A DNA stretch of 64,000 nucleotides from NCBI GenBank assembly GCA_001247695.2, contig LGRX02014118.1:5933-69932 (forward strand), given 5' to 3'. The notes beneath the pieces were generated by a model that did not search any database, was not told the origin of the DNA, and saw nothing but the letters and a program-made list of their open reading frames with translations. A program made the translations under genes and the position numbers. Shown here in pieces: positions 1-11,188 of the stretch; within the stretch, counting starts at the first letter, position 1; the number at the start of each line of letters is the position of its first letter. The stretch is from Cymbomonas tetramitiformis (lineage: Eukaryota > Chlorophyta > Pyramimonadophyceae > Pyramimonadales > Pyramimonadaceae).

Positions 1-3000
1 GTAAGGTAAGGTAAGGTAATTTGGTTTGGGTGAAGATTATAAAGGTCAGAGGTCTAGGCGCTGTTGATCACAAATATGCGATCTCCACTAGGCGTCGATC
101 CTTTTGGACAGCACGATCAATTACCATGCGATGTTAACATGGATATCGCCATTACATCATATGACCGCAGGATCATGTGTGCGACAGTGCTTCGCTTTTT
201 GCTTCCCAGCATGCCATGCCATAACGCGTGGGTGGCGTCGTGGTACATACACGCGACTGTTGTGTCACTGTCATCGCTAGCGTCTGTCGATCGTCAGATC
301 GATATTTCGACTGCGTCGTTCGTTGGGATTCGAGCTTTGCTGCTGCTGCTGCTGCTGCTGCTGATTAAGGTAAGTAAGGTAAGTAAGGTAAGTAAGGTAA
401 TTTGGTTTGGGTGAAGATTATAAAGGTCTAAGGTCTAGGCGCTGTCGATCACAAATATGCGATCTCCACTAGGCGTCGATCTTATTGGACAGCACGGTTA
501 ATTACCATGCGATGTTAACATGGATATCGCCATTACATCATATGACCGCAGGATCATGTGCGCGACAGTGCTTTGCTTTTTGCTTCCCAGCATGCCATGC
601 CATAACGCGTGGGTGGCGTCGCAGTACATACACGCGACTGCAGTGGCAGTGTCATCGTTAGCGTCTGGCGATCGTGAGATCGAAAATTCGACTGCGTCGC
701 CCGTTGGGATTCGAGCTTTGCTGTTGCTGCTGATTAAGGTAAGGTAAGGTAAGGTAAGGTAATTTGGTTTGGGTGAAGATTATAAAGGTCAGAGGTCTAG
801 GCGCTGTCGATCACAAATATGCGATCTCCACTAGGCGTCGATCTTCTTGGACAGCACCATTAATTACCATGCGATGTTAACATGGATATCGCCATTACAT
901 CATATGACCGCAGGATCATGTGCGCGACAGTGCTTTGCTTTTTGCTTCCCAGCATGCCATGCCATAACGCGTGGGTGGCGTCGCGATAAATGTACGCGAC
1001 TGCAGTGGCACTGTCATCGTTAGCGTCTGGCGATCGTGAGATCGATAATTCGACTGCGTCGCCCGTTGGGATTCGAGCTTTGCTGCTGCTGCTGCTGCTG
1101 CATGTAATACACTAGGCCCGGTCGATATTAAATTAAGATCTCCACTAGGCGCATCTGACGGTCGATGGGATTATTTATCTTGCCGACGTGGCGCACTCGA
1201 GAGATCCGAACATGAACATTGAGTCTGCCATTCCATTAATGATTTGACATTTCTCGATCCTCGCGTCTAACATCGCGTCGGCCATGCGATGTTTAAATCA
1301 GTTTCGCCATTACACTATCTGACCGTAGGATCATGTGCGCGACAGTGCTTTGCTTTTTGCTTCCCAACATGCCATGCCATAACGCGTGGGTGGCGTCGCG
1401 GTACATACACGCGACTGCAGTGGCACTGTCATCGTTGGCGTTTGGCGATCGTGAGATGTAACATTCGACAGCGTCGCCCGTTGGGATTCGAGCTTTGCTG
1501 CTGCTGCTGCTGCTAATTAAGGTAAGTTAAGGTAAGGTAAGGTAAGTAAGGTAAGGTAATTTGGTTTGGGTGAAGATTATAAAGGTCTCAGGTCTAGGCG
1601 CTGTCGATCACAAATATGCGATCTCCACTAGGCGTCGATCTTTTTGGACAGCACCATTAATTACCATGCGATGTTAACATGAATATCGCCATTACATCAT
1701 ATGACCGCAGGATCATGTGCGCGACAGTGCTTTGCTTTTTGCTTCCCAGCATGCCATGCCATAACGCGTGGGTGGCGTCGTGGTACATACACGCGACTGT
1801 TGTGGCACTGTCATCGTTAGCGTCTGGCGATCGTGAGATGGAACATTTGACTGTATCGCCCGTTGGGATTCGAGCTTTGCTGCTGCTGCTGATTAAGTAA
1901 GGTAAGGTAATTTGGTTTGGGTGAAGATTATAAAGGTCAAAGGTCTAGGCGCTATCGATCACAAATATGCGATCTCCACTAGGCGTCGATCTTTTTGGAC
2001 AGCACGATTAATTACCATGCGATGTTAACATGGATATCGCCATTACATCATCTGACCGCAGGATCATGTGCGCGACAGTGCTTCGCTTTTTGCTTCCCAG
2101 CATGCCATGCCATAACGCGTGGGTGGCGTCGTGGTACATACCCGCGACTGTTGTGGCACTGTCATCGTTAGCGTCTGGCGATCGTGAGATGGAACATTCG
2201 ATTGTATCGCCCGTTGGGATTCGAGCTTTGCTGCTGCTGCTGCTGCTGCTGCTGCTGATTGACTAAGTACTAGGCCCGGTCGATCTTAAATTAAGATCTC
2301 CACTAGGCGCATCTGACGGTGGATGGGATTATTTATCTTGCCGACGTGGCGCACTCGAGAGATCCGAACATGAACATCGAGTCTGCCATTCCATTAATGA
2401 TTTGACATTTCTCGATCCTCGCGTCTGCTATGCAATGTAAAAGCGAATCTATCTGATTTCCGAACATCGCGTCGGCCATGCGATGTTTAAATCATTTTCG
2501 CCATTACATCATATGACCGCAGGATCATGTGCGCGACAGTGCTTTGCCTTTTGCTTCCCAGCATGCCATGCCATAACGCGTGGGTGGCGTCGCGATAAAT
2601 GTACGCGACTGCAGTGGCACTGTCATCGTTAGCGCCTGGCGATCGTGAGATGAAACATTCGACTGTATCGCCCGTTGGGATTCGAGCTGCTGCTGCTGCT
2701 GCTGCTGCTGCTGATTGACTAAGGTACTAGGCGCTGTCGATCACAAATATGCGATCTCCACTAGGCGTCGATCTTTTTGGACAGCACCATTAATTACCAT
2801 GCGATGTTAACATGGATATCGCCATTACATCATATGACCGCAGGATCATGTGCGCGACAGTGCTTTGCTTTTTGCTTCCCAGCATACCATGCCATAACGC
2901 GTGGGTGGCGTCGCGATAAATGATGTACGCGACTGCAGTGGCACTGTCATCGTTAGCGTCTGGCGATCGTGAGATCGAAAATTCGACTGTATCGCCCGTT

Positions 3001-3033
3001 GGGATTCGAGCTTTGCTGTTGCTGCTGCTGCTG
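1..3033. repeat. CTG-bearing satellite array, block 1
   Basis: Head-to-tail diverged units of about 330-480 bp. The shared core contains CATGCCATGCCATAACGCG and GGGTGGCGTCG, and each unit closes with CCCGTTGGGATTCGAGC and a run of CTG (about 3-9 copies here). Two unit types differ at the front. Type A begins GGCGCTGTCGATCACAAATA. Type B begins GGCCCGGTCGATCTTAAAT, which includes an interrupted palindrome GATCTTAA-A-TTAAGATC. Spacers are GGTAA pentamers and a TTTGGTTTGGGTGAAGATTA module. CTG runs end near 363, 731, 1101, 1514, 1893, 2259, 2713 and 3036. Leucine-rich open frames here are a by-product of CTG translation and are not genes. Confidence 0.95.
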
Positions 3034-3107
3034 CTGAATGACCATCTCCGTTCGCTTTCCTCATACATAGCAAATAAAGAAAAAGGCGAACGGAGATGGT
3101 CATTCAG
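3034..3107. repeat. 22-bp inverted repeat (hairpin) at array edge
   Basis: The left arm begins CTGAATGACCATCTCCG and the right arm ends CGGAGATGGTCATTCAG; the arms are 22 bp, match perfectly and are separated by about 30 bp. It lies where a CTG run ends and the non-satellite segment begins. A third half-copy (GCGAACGGAGATGA) follows at about 3139. The matching position of the second long segment, near 11080, lacks it. Confidence 0.85.
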
Positions 3108-4383
3108 ATGACCCATATCTAAATTCATAACACGTACAGCGAACGGAGATGAAAATTTGGTTTGGGTGAAGATTATAAAGGTCAAAGGTAGGTAATTTGG
3201 TTTGGGTGAAGATTATAAAGGTCAGAGGTCTAGGCCCGGTCGATCTCAAAGATGAGATCTCCACTAGGCCATCCGACAATTCAATCGGTTCAATATATTG
3301 TTCATTAGTGATTGGTTGGGCGGTTGTTATGCACGGCGGTATGATTTGCAATGTGAGACATTATATGTGTTATATGGTTAGATATGATATATTATGTCGA
3401 CGGCGTACATGTAGTATACGCTAGTTACAAATAGAGGATGGCGGAGCAAGGTTTGGATGTCCAATATGATTACCAAGGCGACATAGCTAGTTACTATAAT
3501 GATACGTTACTTTCTAGTGCAAACTTTTCCCTAGCGTTCGCGTGTTGGTTGCGCTTGGTGGCGGTGTATGGATGATGATATATCCCTTTCGTTCAGGTAT
3601 TCATTAGTTATCAGTTGGGCGGTTGTTATGTATGTACGGCGATATGATTTGGGATGTGAGATATTAAATGTGTTATATAGCTAGATATGATATATGGTGG
3701 CGGCGTACATGTAATGTAAGCTAGTTGCAAATATTGAATGGCGGAGCAAGGTTTGGCTATCCAATATGATTATCGGGGACACAAATAGTTACTATGATTA
3801 CTTATTTTCTAGTACGAACGTTTTCTTAGCTTTCGCACGTTGCTTACGCTTGGCAATTGTAGTGTAGATACACGTGTAGTCGAATAAGCAAACACTCTGC
3901 ATACATATCTTACATACTATTTAGCATTTGCACATGCATGGCATCGAAAACAATTTGTTGAATGTGCAGAATGTAAATGCTCACGCACCGATCAATACAC
4001 CAACATCGCGGCGCGCTGCGCGCAATTAGCGCTAACCGCATAATCAATACTAAGATTGCCTAATTGATGAGACATGTCTGCAACAAATCGTGAAGAATAT
4101 ATGGAGCGTTATACATGTTGATGTGGATAATGTTGATGTCAACAACCTCTTGGAGTGTTAGCTGAAGTCTGAGCAAGCAATATATGACCCTCGTAGCAGA
4201 GTTACTTTTCTGCTACACGTGTATGGCGATGTCCGTCAGCTTGTGGCAATTGCTTAGGTGGGGGCGAACATCATGTGAAAAATAATGGAGGCTCACTATA
4301 CATGAGTTGGTGGTGCACATGCCCATTTTGCATACATTTGATACACATGCTCACTCTCTGCACACACACACACACAATCATGG

Positions 4384-4472
4384 CTGAATGCTTTGATCCC
4401 CAGTGTGGGTACATAGTGCAATTGATCTTCTGCGGCTACGGTGTGCCAAAGGAGTCGGTCCAAGGAAAAGCC
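4384..4472 (+). repeat. Dispersed retrotransposon 3'-tail copy
   Basis: Matches the family that is abundant at 50-60 kb: CTTTGATCCC, then GTGGGTACATAGTGCA, CTGCGGCTACGG, GTGCCAAAGGAGTCGGTCC and a CA-rich microsatellite. The following sequence, ACCCACCATCAATCCAGTGG near 4655, also recurs near 51752. Here it is diverged and embedded in the satellite-domain segment. Confidence 0.75.
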
Positions 4473-4869
4473 ACACTCATGCACGCGCATAATTACATAC
4501 TTGCACACGCATCCAAACACAACTCATACACACACACACACACACGCACACTCGCGACTGCAAGCGCACGCGCACACACACATTCTTGCCACTTTAACAA
4601 TCGATATGCATGTTGCATGTAGCATGCACACGTTGCCCGCTGACAAAAGCAGACCCACCATCAATCCAGTGGATGTGAGAAACATGCTTGTGGGAATAGA
4701 TCAGAGCATGACTATATACCGCACCCACACATCCTAGCCAAAAAAGAAAGTGTGCAGCCACGTTGGAAGCTCAGCCAGTGTTACACTGCAAGTATATTAT
4801 GAAAATATCACACGTTGGTGCTCGAGCGCACACCGTGAAATTCGAGAGGGAAATCGGTTGCATTGAAGT

Positions 4870-4915
4870 CCCCATATATATATACAACGTTGTATATATA
4901 TATATATGTATATAT
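4870..4915. repeat. AT palindrome centred on ACAACGTTGT
   Basis: ATATATATATACAACG is followed by its mirror complement, giving a near-perfect palindrome of about 30 bp flanked by more TA repeats. The equivalent site in the second segment (about 12865-12905) is degraded on one side. Confidence 0.8.
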
Positions 4916-5527
4916 ACGTCTAGCTTTGATTGGCATGCGCATTAGCTCGTTCACTTTATTATGTGTGTGTATGTGTGTGCCGCGCGCGCGTGCGTGTGTG
5001 CTTAGTGCGTGTGCGTGTGTGCATCAACGGGCGTATGCACTCACAACACACTCGCTGATATTCATCAATAATTTTGAGCACAAGCCGAGACAGTGACTAA
5101 GGTGGTGCTTGAGGCGAGCACTGCATAAACTGATGTCCATTGATACCCCTTGCACATGCATAGAATTATATTGCCCATCTTGAGCTGGCATTTGTGTTTT
5201 AGGACGAATAGCAAAGGGGGGCACGTTTGTAGCACTGTGGCAGTTGGCATCTAGCACGCATGGCATACTACTATGATCATCATATTAGTACTTTAAATTT
5301 TGACAATGTGAAAATCTCATTATGACTGCATGCTGCACAAACTGTGCGCAAATAGGCTGATGCGTATATCGAATGCAATCTTTAACAATTACCCTTCCGA
5401 ATAAAAAATATCACATTATGCCGAGACGCAAATGATTGGCTGTGTATGCGGATTATTATATGATTGTGCATGCGTAATTGTGTATCCAGCCGGAAAACGT
5501 GCGAATAAAGCAATATTTACTGATGCA

Positions 5528-5552
5528 GGACGCCGGGGATCGAACCCAGACC
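5528..5552 (-). other. tRNA-like T-arm / B-box fragment
   Basis: On the minus strand GGTCTGGGTTCGATCCCCGG contains a good pol III B box (GGTTCGATCCC) and can form a T-arm of 5 bp with a 7-base loop. I could not fold a full cloverleaf with a matching acceptor stem, D-arm and anticodon arm. It is therefore at best a tRNA relic or SINE head. It lies in the part of copy 1 that copy 2 lacks. Confidence 0.3.
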
Positions 5553-6890
5553 AAGAACTTGTGCGAGTCTCGTGGACATCGTCCTCCTTCATCATCCGAT
5601 AAACGCATCAACGTGCATGTGCAGGGCGTGATATATATGATGCTCTCCGTGGTGTGTAACTTAGTGCTTAGTGCTGAGTATGCGATGTGTGTGTGTGTGT
5701 GTGTTCGTGTGTGTGAGAGAAGCAAGAGCTACTTTGCTTCCATGATTTGGCACATATATTGATGTGCCCGTAGTGCATTCCTGTATGAATGGTGGGTGTT
5801 GATAATGCATGCGTGTGAATATCCAACATGTAACCATCGGAATGATACCTGACTGCGGCTACAGTACATGCATACACTACTTGCTCGTTATAATTCATCA
5901 TTCGACTGAGTGACATTTGCAATTCCCACTCGCGGCTGGCGCGAGCCTATGCATGGTTGGCTGCCTTCACGTGTGGCGATATTAATGGGCAAGCGCTTCT
6001 TATATCATATATACATAAAAGTGCATTTCACCGCCATGAACGTGCATCAAACCTCGCGCTACTTCGATCGGTCGCAGCATTGTAAATCGAAGCACGAATG
6101 ACGTCTCATCGACCTCCGCCATCATGACCCTGTGCCAAACACACACACACACACCTTTCTATTACAGCAACTTGCATGATAAGTTGGCTGCCGCTCTTCG
6201 TACGCGCGCTACAATACCGCAAACGTGTTGGCAACGGAAATACATTATCGTTGCCACTGCGAGAGCATGCTCACAGTCAACGCACACGCGCGCGGGTACA
6301 TGCCGATGCGCATCATGCACTTATGTGGCGCGCACAATCGCATGCATGCAGTTCTTACATACTGAATGAGGACACATGCGATCAAAGCAACGACTGATTA
6401 TGCGCACGTCGTGACCAAAACGACGAATATCGAAAACAAGCATGCGCGCGCGCATCCATGCTCATGCGCGCAACGCGTCCCAAAAACGAAACACACAAAA
6501 TAACAGCATGCAACCTATGTGGGCATTGTACACATAAAAAGCCACGTTCAAAAATCAGCGCTCCGCTGTTGAGCTGTGCGTGCAGCGAGTGAAACCGTCG
6601 AATAATGCTGATTATCAAATATGATCTGGCATTTTAAGTCCTCCCCGGAGCGTTAGGATCATGTGTGCGACAGTGCTTAATATGTGCGTCTCGACATGCG
6701 ATGCCATAACACGTGGGTAGCGTCGCGGTAAATGCACGCGAATGCAGCGGCACTGCCATCGTTGGCGTATGGCGATCGTGAGATCGAAAGTCGTCTGTGA
6801 CGCCCGTTGCGATTTGAGCTTTGCTGCTGCTGCTGCTGCTGATTGACGTGGCATAGGCCAAGTTTAGTTTATTCTAGGCCCGGTCGATCT

Positions 6891-8225
6891 TAAATTAAGA
6901 TCTCCACTAGGCGCATCTGACGGTGGATGGGATTATTTATCTTGCCGACGTGGCGCACTCGAGAGATCCGAACATGAACATCGAGTCTGCCATTCCATTA
7001 ATGTTTTGACATTTCTCGATCCTCGCGTCTGCTATGCAATGTAAAAGCGAATCTATCTGATTTCCGAACATCGCGTCGGCCATGCGATGTTTAAATCATT
7101 TTCGCCATTACATCATATGACCGCAGGATCATGTGCGCGACAGTGCTTTGCCTTTTGCTTCCAGCATGCCATGCCATAACGCGTGGGTGGCGTCGCGATA
7201 AATGTACGCGACTGCAGTGGCACTGTCATCGTTAGCGCCTGGCGATCGTGAGATGAAACATTCGACTGTATCGCCCGTTGGGATTCGAGCTTTGCTGCTG
7301 CTGCTGCTGCTGCTGCTGCTGATTGACTAAGGTACTAGGCGCTGTCGATCACAAATATGCGATCTCCACTAGGCGTCGATCTTTTTGGACAGCACCATTA
7401 ATTACCATGCGATGTTAACATGGATATCGCCATTACATCATATGACCGCGGGATCATGTGCGCGACAGTGCTTCGCATTTTGCTTCCCAGCATGCCATGC
7501 CATAACGCGTGGGTGGCGTCGTGGTACATACACGCGACTGTTGTGGCACTGTCATCGTTAGCGTCTGGCGATCGTGAGATGGAACATTCGACTGTATCGC
7601 CCGTTGGGATTCGAGCTTTTGCTGCTGCTGCTGCTGCTGCTGATTGACTAAGGTAAGGTAAGGTAAGGTAAGGTAATTTGGTTTGGGTGAAGATTATAAA
7701 GGTCAGAGGTAGTAAGTAAGGTAATTTACTTGATGCCAAGACGATAAAGGTCAGAGGTAGTAAGGTAATTTGGTTGGGGTGAAGATTATAAAGGTCAGAG
7801 GTCTAGGCCCGGTCGATCTTAAATTAAGATCTCCACTAGGCGCATCTGACGGTCGATGGGATTATTTATCTTGCCGACGTGGCGCACTCGAGAGATCCAA
7901 ACATGAACGTCGAGTCTGCCATTCCATTAATGATTTGACATTTCTCGATCCTCGCGTCTGCTATGCAATGTAAAAGCGAATCTATCTGATTTCCGAACAT
8001 CGCGTCGGCCATGCGATGTTTAAATCATTTTCGCCATTACATCATATGACCGCAGGATCATGATTGTGCGCGACAGTGCTTTGCCTTTTGCTTCCCAGCA
8101 TGCCATGCCATAACGCGTGGGTGGCGTCGCGATAAATGTACGCGACTGCAGTGGCACTGTCATCGTTGGCGCCTGGCGATCGTGAGATGGAACATTCGAC
8201 TGCGTCGCCCGTTGGGATTCGCGCT

Positions 8226-8267
<42 letters not shown>

Positions 8268-8570
8268 ATTGACTAAGTAAGTAAGTACTAGGCGCTGTCG
8301 ATCACAAATATGCGATCTCCACTAGGCGTCAATCTTTTTGGACAGCGCGATTAATTACCATGCGATGTTAACATGGATATCGCCATTACATCATCTGACC
8401 GCAGGATCATGTGCGCGACAGTGCTTTGCTTTTTGCTTCCCAGCATGCCATGCCATAACGCGTGGGTGGCGTCGCGATAAATGTACGCGACTGCAGTGGC
8501 GCTGTCATCGTTGGCGTCTGGTGATCGTGCGATCGAAAATTCGACTGCGTCGCCCGTTGGGATTCGAGCT

Positions 8571-8612
<42 letters not shown>

Positions 8613-9049
8613 TTGCTGATTGACTATGTACTAGGCCCGGTCGATCTTAAATTAAGATCTCCACTAGACGCATCTGACGGTTGATGGGATTTTTTATCTT
8701 GCCGACGTGGCGCACACGAGAGATCCGAACATGAACATCGAGTCTGCCAGTCCATTAATGATTTGACATTTCTCGATCCTCGCGTCTGCTATGCAATGTA
8801 AAAGCGAATCTATCTGATTTCCGAACATCGCGTCAGCCATGCGATGTTTAAATAAATATCGCCATTACACTATCTGGCCGTAAGATCATGTGCGCGACAG
8901 TGCTTTGCTTTTTGCTTCCCAGCATGCCATGCCATAACGCGTGGGTGGCGTCGCGATAAATGTACGCGACTGCGGTGGCACTGTCATCGTTGGCGTCTGG
9001 CGATCGTTTGATCGAAAATTCGACTGCGTCGCCCGTTGGGATTCGAGCT

Positions 9050-9106
<57 letters not shown>

Positions 9107-9538
9107 ATTGACTAAGGTACTAGGCCCGATCGATCTTAAATTAAGATCTCCACTAGGCGCATCTGACGGTCGATGGGATTATTTATCTTGCCGACGTGGC
9201 GCACTCGAGAGATCCGAACATGAACATCGAGTCTGCCATTCCATTAATGATTTGACATTTCTCGATCCTTGCGTCTGCTATGCAATGTAAAAGCGAATCT
9301 ATCTGATTTCCGAACATCGCGTCGGCCATGCGATGTTTAAATCATTTTCGCCATTACATCATATGACCGCAGGATCATGTGCGCGACAGTGCTTTGCCTT
9401 TTGCTTCCCAGCATTCCATGCCATAACGCGTGGGTGGCGTCGCGATAAATGTACGCGACTGCAGTGGCACTGTCATCGTTAGCGCCTGGCGATCGTGAGA
9501 TGAAACATTCGACTGTATCGCCCGTTGGGATTCGAGCT

Positions 9539-9574
<36 letters not shown>

Positions 9575-11188
9575 ATTGACTAAGGTAATTTGGTTTGGGT
9601 GAAGATTATAAAGGTCAGAGGTAGGTAAGGTAATTTGGTTTGGGTGAAGATTATAAAGGTCAGAGGTAGTAAGTAAGTAAGGTAATTTACTTGGTGCCAA
9701 GATTATAAAGGTCAGAGGTCTAGGCGCTGTCGATCACAAATATGCGATCTCCACTAGGCGTCGATCTTTTTGGACAGCACGATTAATTACCATGCGATGT
9801 TAACATGGATATCGACATTACATCATCTGACCGTAGGATCATGTGCGCGACAGTGCTTTGCTTTTTGCTTCCCAGCATGCCATGCCATAACGCGTGGGTG
9901 GCGTCGTGGTACATACACGCGACTGTTGTGGCACTGTCATCGTTAGCGTCTGGCGATCGTGAGATGGAACATTTGACTGTATCGCCCGTTGGGATTCGAG
10001 CTTTGCTGCTGCTGCTGCTGATTGACTAAGTACTAGGCCCGGTCGATCTTAAATTAAGATCTCCACTAGGCGCATCTGACGGTGGATGGGATTATTTATC
10101 TTGCCGACGTGGCGCACTCGAGAGATCCGAACATGAACATCGAGTCTGCCATTCCATTAATGATTTGACATTTCTCAATCCTCGCGTCTGCTATGCAATG
10201 TAAAAGCGAATCTATCTGATTTCCGAACATCGCGTCGGCCATGCGATGTTTAAATAATTTTCGCCATTACACTATCTGGCCGTAGGATCATGTGCGCGAT
10301 AGTGCTTTGCTTTTTGCTTCCCAGCATGCCATGCCATAACGCGTGGGTGGCGTCGCGATAAATGTACGCGACTGCAGTGGCACTGTCATCGTTGGCGTCT
10401 GGCGATCGTGAGATCGGAAATTCGACTGCGTCGCCCGTTGGGATTCGAGCTTTGCTGCTGCTGCTGCTGCTGCTGCTGCTAATTAAGGTAAGTAAGGTAA
10501 GTAAGGTAAGTAAGGTAATTTGGTTTGGGTGAAGATTATAAAGGTCAGAGGTAGGTAAGGTAAGGTAATTTGGTTTGGGTGAAGATTATAAAGGTCAGAG
10601 GTCTAGGCCCGGTCGATCTTAAATTAAGATCTCCACTAGGCGCATCTGACGGTCGATGGGATTATTTATCTTGCCGACGTGGCGCACTCGAGAGATCCGA
10701 ACATGAACATCGAGTCTGCCATTCCATTAATGATTTGATATTTCTCGATCCTCGCGTCTGCTATGCAATGTAAAAGCGAACATCGCGTCGGTTACGTCAT
10801 ATCATGATGTAATGACGCGATGATCATGAACATCGCGTCGGCCATGCGATGTTTAAATCATTTTCGCCATTACATCATATGACCGCAGGATCATGTGCGC
10901 GACAGTGCTTTGCCTTTTGCTTCCCAGCATGCCATGCCATAACGCGTGGGTGGCGTCGCGATAAATGTACGCGACTGTTGTGGCACTGTCATCGTTAGCG
11001 TCTGGCGATCGTGAGATGAAACATTCGAGTGTATCGCCCGTTGGGATTCGAGCTTTGCTGCTGCTGCTGCTGCTGATTGACTAAGGTAATTTGGTTTGGG
11101 TGAAGATTATAAAGGTCAGAGGTAGGTAAGTAAGTAAGGTAATTTGGTTTGGGTGAAGATTATAAAGGTCAGAGGTAGGTAAGGTAAT
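6891..11188. repeat. CTG-bearing satellite array, block 2
   Basis: The same two unit types as block 1, with longer CTG runs: about 12-13 near 8227-8270, interrupted by TTG near 8575-8617, and 18 uninterrupted copies near 9053-9106. GGTAA pentamers and the TTTGGTTTGGGTGAAGATTA spacer recur near 7680, 9590 and 10520. A variant unit near 10787-10850 has an extra GACGCGATG / CATCGCGTC inverted repeat that is also found near 15205-15265. Confidence 0.93.

Larger units (their letters stand above)
3197..6890. repeat. Long duplicated segment, copy 1 (non-satellite)
   Basis: About 3.7 kb of AT-rich, microsatellite-rich sequence inside the satellite domain. It is nearly identical to 11189-14090, about 7.99 kb downstream, so satellite plus segment form a higher-order repeat. 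This copy contains about 790 bp (roughly 5156-5948) that copy 2 lacks; the breakpoints share a short TGCAT, which suggests a deletion in copy 2 or an insertion here. It contains CA/GT microsatellites, a retrotransposon 3'-tail fragment (4384-4472), an AT palindrome (4870-4915), a tRNA-like T-arm (5528-5552) and a diverged satellite unit (about 6650-6850). No credible protein-coding gene is seen. Confidence 0.9.

Noticed and set aside
64..2266. Leucine-rich open frames of 70-130 codons ending in poly-Leu
   Set aside because: They recur in every satellite unit and end in the CTG run; the length follows the repeat and not a protein. The same holds for poly-Cys and poly-Ala frames in the other phases.
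5490..5560. Complete tRNA gene on the minus strand
   Set aside because: Only the T-arm/B box is convincing; acceptor stem, D-arm and anticodon arm do not fold together.
4275..5762. His/Thr- and Cys/Val-rich frames in the duplicated segment
   Set aside because: Translations of (CA)n and (GT)n microsatellites.
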